64,000 bases of DNA, from the NCBI RefSeq assembly GCF_025567195.1, contig NZ_JAOQJF010000007.1, forward strand, positions 62,001-126,000, read 5' to 3'. The translations under genes and the position numbers were made by a program. This stretch comes from Alitiscatomonas aceti (GTDB lineage Bacteria > Bacillota > Clostridia > Lachnospirales > Lachnospiraceae). This document shows positions 59,548 to 64,000 of the stretch, piece by piece. Every line of letters starts with the position of its first letter. The stretch's first letter is position 1. Below the pieces are notes generated by a model. It had not been told where the DNA came from. It made no database searches and saw nothing but the letters and a program-made list of their open reading frames with translations.

Positions 59548-59958
59548 TTATTTTTCCATGAAACGTCTGATCTGGAGCAATAAAAGCACCAGCCCCGTTC
59601 CCAGCAGGATATGGCCGATCCCGGCCACACCAGAAATGGCGGCGTTAATACTGGAAGAAAGCGGTGTACCCAGGACCTGAAGGATTCCCCGGACCGCCAG
59701 CATCAGGACAGTCAGGTTCAGCCCTGTGTGATAGACTGCCAGGATCCTTCCGGTTTTGGGACCGGTAAAAGAAAAGTTCTTTTCCAGCAGGAGCAGCAGC
59801 AAAAACACTGCCATTCCCAGCATGAAATAATGAGTATGGATCACCGACAAGGTCGTTTTAGCGGTAAAACCGGTAAACTTGGTAAACTCCCTGTAAAATA
59901 CGCCCCCAGCCATTGCAAGAACGGCGTACAGCAGCGCGGCATTCATATAGCGTTTCAT
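59548..59958 (-). CDS. DUF2871 family membrane protein
   Basis: 136 aa with four TM segments (about 5-25, 40-60, 70-95, 105-130) and conserved His residues in SVIHTHYFMLGM and YHTGLN. That pattern would suit a metal or haem ligand role, but no function is known. It lies 12 nt after the seven-TM-like gene in the TetR-controlled operon. Confidence 0.8.
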   Translation of the reverse strand: MKRYMNAALLYAVLAMAGGVFYREFTKFTGFTAKTTLSVIHTHYFMLGMAVFLLLLLLEKNFSFTGPKTGRILAVYHTGLNLTVLMLAVRGILQVLGTPLSSSINAAISGVAGIGHILLGTGLVLLLLQIRRFMEK

Positions 59959-59970
59959 TTTTCTCCTCCT

Positions 59971-60636
59971 TTATCTGAATTCCTTCTTCATGGCAGAGTA
60001 TCCAATGAGCACGGTCCACACATAAGCGCAGGTCTTGGGGATCATCAGCATCCCAACCATGGGATACGTTCCGGACCACAGTACCACAGGAATATAGAAG
60101 CCAAAGCTCAGCACAATGGTAAGCCACATCCATCGGAATGCCCGGTCCCCATTCTTCCTGGCACTGTCGAAAAACAGCACGATCACCAGAAGTCCCAGCA
60201 GGGCAAAGGGGATATTGCGGTAGATCCCCCAGGAAAGCGGCGCATCTGCGCTGAGCCACCGGTTCTGCGGCATCATGCATAAAAGGATCCGGAGTCCTGC
60301 CAGACCATACACAGCCGCCGTGAGGCCGTTCCTGCCCAAAACCCTGTAACGCAGCCGCCACACATAGTAAAGCAGCACATAAAAGACCGTCATAGTCACG
60401 GAGGTGATCCACTTTCCAAGCCCCAGGGGGACAGTATAGTTTTCCAGCCCGGTGGTGCATAAAGCCAGCGCCCGGGGAACCAGATGGAACGAATCTCCCG
60501 CTCCCAGCACCACGGCCATCCAGCCGAACAAAAGGAACTGCCGGTCTCCTCTGCTGCCCCGGATCATCCGGATCCCGATAGCAATGACGGAGACCAGATA
60601 GACCACATCAAATAAAGTTTCTGCAACTGCCTGCAT
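59971..60636 (-). CDS. Polytopic membrane protein of the TetR-linked operon
   Basis: 221-aa very hydrophobic protein with about seven TM segments, start MQAVAETLFDVVYLVSVIAI. It holds isolated conserved-looking charged and His residues (GAGDSFHLVPR). I do not assign a family. GAGGAGG before the ATG. A TetR-type palindrome lies 19 nt upstream of the start. Confidence 0.75.
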   Translation of the reverse strand: MQAVAETLFDVVYLVSVIAIGIRMIRGSRGDRQFLLFGWMAVVLGAGDSFHLVPRALALCTTGLENYTVPLGLGKWITSVTMTVFYVLLYYVWRLRYRVLGRNGLTAAVYGLAGLRILLCMMPQNRWLSADAPLSWGIYRNIPFALLGLLVIVLFFDSARKNGDRAFRWMWLTIVLSFGFYIPVVLWSGTYPMVGMLMIPKTCAYVWTVLIGYSAMKKEFR

Positions 60637-60654
60637 TCTTTTTCCTCCTCATAG

Positions 60655-60667
60655 TGAACGCCGTTCA
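60655..60667. promoter_or_regulatory. TetR operator in front of the membrane operon
   Basis: TGAAC-GCC-GTTCA, the same palindrome as at 61295-61307 with a different centre. It lies between the tetR terminator and the membrane-protein ribosome binding site. Confidence 0.7.
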
Positions 60668-60678
60668 TTTTCTTGTCC

Positions 60679-60705
60679 AAAAAAGAATCCTGATCTACAG
60701 GATTC
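60679..60705 (-). terminator. Terminator of the tetR gene
   Basis: GAATCCTG-TAGAT-CAGGATTC followed by six T on the minus strand, 17 nt past the stop. Confidence 0.9.
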
Positions 60706-60721
60706 TCCATTTTCGGAAATC

Positions 60722-61279
60722 TTAGTAAAGGGTCCTGCGGGTGATCTCCAGCACCGCCCGGGGATCATAATCCTGACGCAGCAGCGCTGACAGCATCAGG
60801 GAAAACAGGACATCTGCAAATTTTTCTGCTGGAAACTGCTCTGTAAAAGCGTCCGGCCGGACCCTGGGGTCCCGCTTCAGAACAAAAATGAGGCCGTCCG
60901 AAATATGCTTCCATGTCTCCTGCATCCGCTGTCTTCCCTCTGACTTCTCATTTCCCAGAAAACCCAGGGAGTGCAGGGTAAAAAAACCAGGATATTTCCT
61001 CTGGCCATATTCCATCCGCCCGTACATCCAGGAAATACAGGCCAGCGTATCCTCAAACACGCTTCCGTCCTCCGGCTCATGGAAGATCTCGCACCAGACG
61101 CTCTCCACCGTGGCGCTCATGAGCGCTTCCTTGGACTTAAAATAATTGTAGATGGAACCCACAGATACTCCGCAGGCCGCCGCAACGGAACGGATGCTGA
61201 CGGCGGACCAGCCCTGTTTCTGGATCAGCTCCCGGTTTGTTTTTAAGATCTCGTCTTTTGAAGTTACAACAGTATTCAT
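60722..61279 (-). CDS. TetR/AcrR family regulator
   Basis: 185 aa with an N-terminal helix-turn-helix (about 10-55, SIRSVAAACGVSVGSIYNYF) and a C-terminal ligand domain of unknown specificity. Its own promoter and the downstream membrane operon each carry the palindrome TGAAC-N3-GTTCA, so it probably represses both. Confidence 0.92.
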   Translation of the reverse strand: MNTVVTSKDEILKTNRELIQKQGWSAVSIRSVAAACGVSVGSIYNYFKSKEALMSATVESVWCEIFHEPEDGSVFEDTLACISWMYGRMEYGQRKYPGFFTLHSLGFLGNEKSEGRQRMQETWKHISDGLIFVLKRDPRVRPDAFTEQFPAEKFADVLFSLMLSALLRQDYDPRAVLEITRRTLY

Positions 61280-61294
61280 CCAGCCACCTCAATA

Positions 61295-61307
61295 TGAACA
61301 TTGTTCA
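61295..61307. promoter_or_regulatory. TetR autoregulatory operator
   Basis: TGAAC-ATT-GTTCA, touching the last base of the tetR -10 box and covering the start of transcription. Bound regulator would block its own promoter. Confidence 0.75.
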
Positions 61308-61335
61308 TTATACTCTTTCCATCTCTTCTTGTCAA
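61307..61335 (-). promoter_or_regulatory. Promoter of tetR
   Basis: TTGACA (61330-61335), 17-nt spacer, TATAAT (61307-61312): full consensus on the minus strand, controlled by the overlapping palindrome. The M20 terminator hairpin ends next to it. Confidence 0.9.
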
Positions 61336-61393
61336 GAAAAGAATGCTGCAAAAACAACCCGAGAATTACTCAGAAGCTGTTTTACAGCATTCC
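61336..61393 (-). terminator. Terminator of the tandem M20 operon
   Basis: GAATGCTGTAAAACA pairs with TGTTTTTGCAGCATTC (one bulged base) on the minus strand, followed by TTTTC. It starts 25 nt past the M20 stop and abuts the tetR -35 box. Confidence 0.8.
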
Positions 61394-61417
61394 CATAAAA
61401 ACCGACCTTCCTGTTTT

Positions 61418-62860
61418 TTACCAGATCTCCGGCTTCACATCCTTTGGCAGGGGATCCGGATACGTCTCGCCGTCCAGCTTTTCCAGCCAGTCCTCCTTTA
61501 TTCTTTCCAGAAGCTCCGGCTTCTCCAGCAGCTCTGCTCCCGTACAGGCCATGATCTTGGCCGCCGTCAGCATTCCCTTATGCGCCGCCGGGGCTTTTCC
61601 CTGGGCAACGGCCTGCCAGGAATGGAGCGCCGTTCCGGCCGCATAGCAGTTGATATCCACCTTGCCTGTGGGAACTACCCAGCTCACATCTCCCACGTCC
61701 GTGGATCCTCCTCCGCCAAAGGAAACGTGACGTTCCAGGACAAAGTCCAGCATGGGGCTTTCCTCCATCTGCCTCTTCTTTTCCTTGTCCCTGCCGCTGA
61801 GGATCGAGATCAGATCCTTCAGTCCCTCCTTGTCCAGCTCTGTGATCACCTCCTGGAACCGCCTCGCATAGGCCAGTTCTTCCTCCGTATATCCAATGGG
61901 AACAAAGTGACGCATGTTCTCATACATAATATCTTCCAGAGTATCGTTCTCGATCACATTGGAATAGGCGGCCACCTGTTTAATATCCACCGTGGTGCCA
62001 GTGATCAGGGCCGCTCCCCTGGCAATATCGCACATTCTTTCATAAAGCTTTTTCACCTGGGTCACCTTGGGCGCACGGATGGCATAAAGGATCTGGGCCT
62101 CCGACGGGATCACATTGGGAGCAATGCCTCCCGGGTTGGTGATGGCCCCGTGGACTCTGGCCTCGTCGATCATGTGCTCTCTCATGTAATTGACGCCGAT
62201 GTCCATGATCTCCACCGCGTCCAGAGCAGAGCGCCCCAGCTCCGGCGCGCCTGCCGCGTGGGAAGAGATCCCATGAAACGTGAAAAATACACGGAAGTTG
62301 GACAGGTATTTATCTGCCATCATGGTCTTATTGGTGGTGCTTGGATGCCAGGTAATGGCGGCATCACAATCATTAAAAAAGCCGTCCCGCACCAGATACG
62401 CCTTTCCGCCGGCATTTTCCTCTGCCGGACAGCCGTAATACCGGATGGTGCCCAGAAGTCCATGGGACTCCATATAAGTTTTTAAAGCGTCCACCGCTGC
62501 CACTGCCGCCGTTCCAAGAAGATGGTGGCCGCAGCCATGGCCGTTGGTCTTGCCGGGGACCGGACGGCGTTCTGTGCTGTCCGCCTCCTGCTCCAGGCTG
62601 GAAAGGGCGTCAAACTCGCCCAAAAATGCCAGTACCGGCTTTCCGCTGCCATACTCGGCAATAAACGCCGTCTCCTCTCCGGCCAGATCCGCCCGGATGG
62701 AAAAGCCCCTGGCCTTTAAATATTCCTGCTGGAGCCTGGAGGAGTCATACTCCTGGAATCTGGGCTCCGCAAAGCCCCAGATCCGGTCGCTCATGGCCGT
62801 ATAAGCCTGTTTTCTGTCCTGTACAAGCGCTCCGATCTCCGCGCGAAAATCTTTTTCCAT
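61418..62860 (-). CDS. M20 family amidohydrolase (tandem copy 1)
   Basis: 480-aa M20 enzyme with FLGEFDALSSL, NGHGCGHHLLGTAAV, GCPAEENAGGKAYLV, the lid domain (about 215-340) and FGGGGSTDVGDVSWVVPTG. All metal-ligand motifs are kept. It is closely similar to the next gene upstream on the strand, and more distant from the M20 at 47917-49302. Substrate unknown (N-acyl or p-aminobenzoyl-glutamate-type amides are typical). GGAGG precedes the ATG, 15 nt after its twin. Confidence 0.93.
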   Translation of the reverse strand: MEKDFRAEIGALVQDRKQAYTAMSDRIWGFAEPRFQEYDSSRLQQEYLKARGFSIRADLAGEETAFIAEYGSGKPVLAFLGEFDALSSLEQEADSTERRPVPGKTNGHGCGHHLLGTAAVAAVDALKTYMESHGLLGTIRYYGCPAEENAGGKAYLVRDGFFNDCDAAITWHPSTTNKTMMADKYLSNFRVFFTFHGISSHAAGAPELGRSALDAVEIMDIGVNYMREHMIDEARVHGAITNPGGIAPNVIPSEAQILYAIRAPKVTQVKKLYERMCDIARGAALITGTTVDIKQVAAYSNVIENDTLEDIMYENMRHFVPIGYTEEELAYARRFQEVITELDKEGLKDLISILSGRDKEKKRQMEESPMLDFVLERHVSFGGGGSTDVGDVSWVVPTGKVDINCYAAGTALHSWQAVAQGKAPAAHKGMLTAAKIMACTGAELLEKPELLERIKEDWLEKLDGETYPDPLPKDVKPEIW

Positions 62861-62875
62861 ATGATATGCCTCCTC

Positions 62876-64000
62876 TTACCAGATCTCCGGCTTCAGGTCC
62901 TTTGGAAGGGGATTAGGATATTCCTCCCCATTGAGTTCTTCCTTCCAGTCCTCTTTTGCCTTTTCCACCAGCTCTGGCTTTAAAAGAAGCTCTGCACCGA
63001 TGTTGGCCATGACCTTGGCCGCTGCGATCATTCCCTTATGGGCAATGGAGGATTTTCCCTGGGCTGTGGCCTGCCAGGAGTGGAGCGCTGTTCCGGCTGC
63101 ATAGCAGTTGACGTACACATGGGCCGTGGGTACCTTCCAGCTCACGTCTCCCACGTCGGTGGAGCCGCCTCCGCCATACCGGCTGTTCCGGTCTACGATG
63201 AAATCCCAGAGAGGCGTTTCCAGAAGCTCCTTTTTCCGGTCGCGGCCGCCGATATCTGCGGCGATGGCCTTAAGCCCTTCCTTATCCAGCTCGGTGATCA
63301 CGGACTGGAATTTCCTCGCATAATCCAGTTCCTCCTCCGTGTATCCAATGGGGATCACACGCTCCAGATTTTCCTGGATCAGATCATTGAGAGTCTCGTT
63401 ATTGATCAGGTCCGAATAAGCGGCCACCTGTTTGATATCCACGGTGGTTCCAGTGATCAGAGCTGCTCCCCTGGCAATGTCGCACATGCGTTCAAACAGC
63501 TTCTGCACCTGGGTCACCTTGGGCGCACGGATGGCATAAAGGATCTGGGCCTCCGACGGGATCACGTTGGGGGCGATGCCGCCGGAATTGGTGATGGCTC
63601 CGTGGACCCTGGCCGCATCGATCATGTGCTCTCTCATATAGTTGACGCCGATGTCCATGATCTCCACCGCATCCAGGGCCGACCGGCCTAACTCCGGAGC
63701 CCCCGCCGCATGGGAGGAGATCCCGTGGAAGGTAAAGAAGGCGCGGAAATTGGCCAGGTGGAAGCCGCCCTTCATGACCTTGCTCATGGTGTAGGGATGC
63801 CAGGTAATGGCAATATCGCAGTCGTCAAAGTATCCGTCCCGTACCAGATACGCCTTGCCTCCGGCATTCTCCTCTGCCGGACAGCCGTAATACCGGATGG
63901 TCCCGGCCAGCTTATGCTCCTCCATATACGTTTTTAAGGCGTCGGCCGCTGCTGCCGAGGCCGTTCCCAGAAGATGATGACCGCAGCCGTGACCGTTTTC
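62876..64000 (-). CDS. M20 family amidohydrolase (tandem copy 2, 5' end cut)
   Basis: The last 375 codons of an M20 enzyme whose N-terminus lies beyond the right edge. The frame is open from 64000, starting in NGHGCGHHLLGTASAA, and continues through GCPAEENAGGKAYLV, RYGGGGSTDVGDVSWKVPT and the ending LPKDLKPEIW. Side-by-side reading shows most residues shared with copy 1, pointing to a recent tandem duplication. An internal ATG at 63925 is not the start. Confidence 0.92.
   Translation of the reverse strand, partial: ENGHGCGHHLLGTASAAAADALKTYMEEHKLAGTIRYYGCPAEENAGGKAYLVRDGYFDDCDIAITWHPYTMSKVMKGGFHLANFRAFFTFHGISSHAAGAPELGRSALDAVEIMDIGVNYMREHMIDAARVHGAITNSGGIAPNVIPSEAQILYAIRAPKVTQVQKLFERMCDIARGAALITGTTVDIKQVAAYSDLINNETLNDLIQENLERVIPIGYTEEELDYARKFQSVITELDKEGLKAIAADIGGRDRKKELLETPLWDFIVDRNSRYGGGGSTDVGDVSWKVPTAHVYVNCYAAGTALHSWQATAQGKSSIAHKGMIAAAKVMANIGAELLLKPELVEKAKEDWKEELNGEEYPNPLPKDLKPEIW

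Noticed and set aside
1..64000. CRISPR array or IS element
   Set aside because: No regularly spaced repeats and no transposase-like ORF were found on either strand by eye.

Overview
The window is typical of a mid-GC anaerobic Firmicute of the Clostridia, most likely Lachnospiraceae. The reasons are the gene order rpsJ to rpsM with an infA-KOW-map-adk-secY block, the rplQ-rpoA-rpsD-rpsK-rpsM order, a four-cysteine adenylate kinase, type Z S14, strong AGGAGG ribosome binding sites, frequent GTG starts and choline-binding-like wall repeats. No species is claimed. Only one convincing gene, a YtaF/MntP-like protein at 52232-52810, lies on the plus strand; everything else is transcribed from the minus strand.

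1-10250 is one end of an integrative conjugative element. In transcription order it carries a BRO/antirepressor-like protein, a 55-aa protein, a helix-turn-helix replication-type protein, a DnaC-like helicase loader, a tiny basic ORF, a ParB-like protein, two accessory proteins, a PcfB/DUF3801 protein, a VirD4-like coupling ATPase, a Maff2-type membrane peptide, a 32-aa peptide, a VirB6/TrbL-like membrane protein, a PrgI-family protein and the start of a VirB4-like ATPase cut by the window edge. The small Maff2 gene is flanked by two copies of a structured intergenic element. A related hairpin precedes the first gene. The element abuts the 3' end of rpsI.

10330-16831 holds rplM-rpsI, then a 5-oxoprolinase operon (pxpA-pxpB-pxpC plus a DUF1445 protein), then a truA with a C-terminal extension and the ECF transporter genes ecfT-ecfA2-ecfA1 (to 18579). 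Two tandem secreted wall-binding proteins (18774-21110) sit between ecfA1 and rplQ. From 21312 to 38226 runs the full S10-spc-alpha ribosomal superoperon, with an internal promoter upstream of rpmJ, attenuator-like hairpins upstream of secY and rpoA, and several unusually long hairpin-rich spacers.

38681-44057 is an envelope and cell-division cluster: a CtpA-like S41 protease, an EnvC-like M23 protein, FtsX, FtsE and a CdaR/PucR-type regulator. Next come an ABC ATPase whose catalytic motifs are nearly all degenerate, ridA, a CvfB-like RNA-binding protein and an acyl-ACP thioesterase. Two identical tRNA-Gln genes flank an M20 amidohydrolase. After them lie an RsgI-like membrane protein, a second truA, the YtaF-like gene, a P-type calcium ATPase, glyA, a RecJ-like exonuclease, a YgjP-type metallopeptidase, tRNA-Arg, a small membrane operon with its TetR regulator (shared palindromic operators), and two tandem M20 amidohydrolases, the last cut by the right edge.
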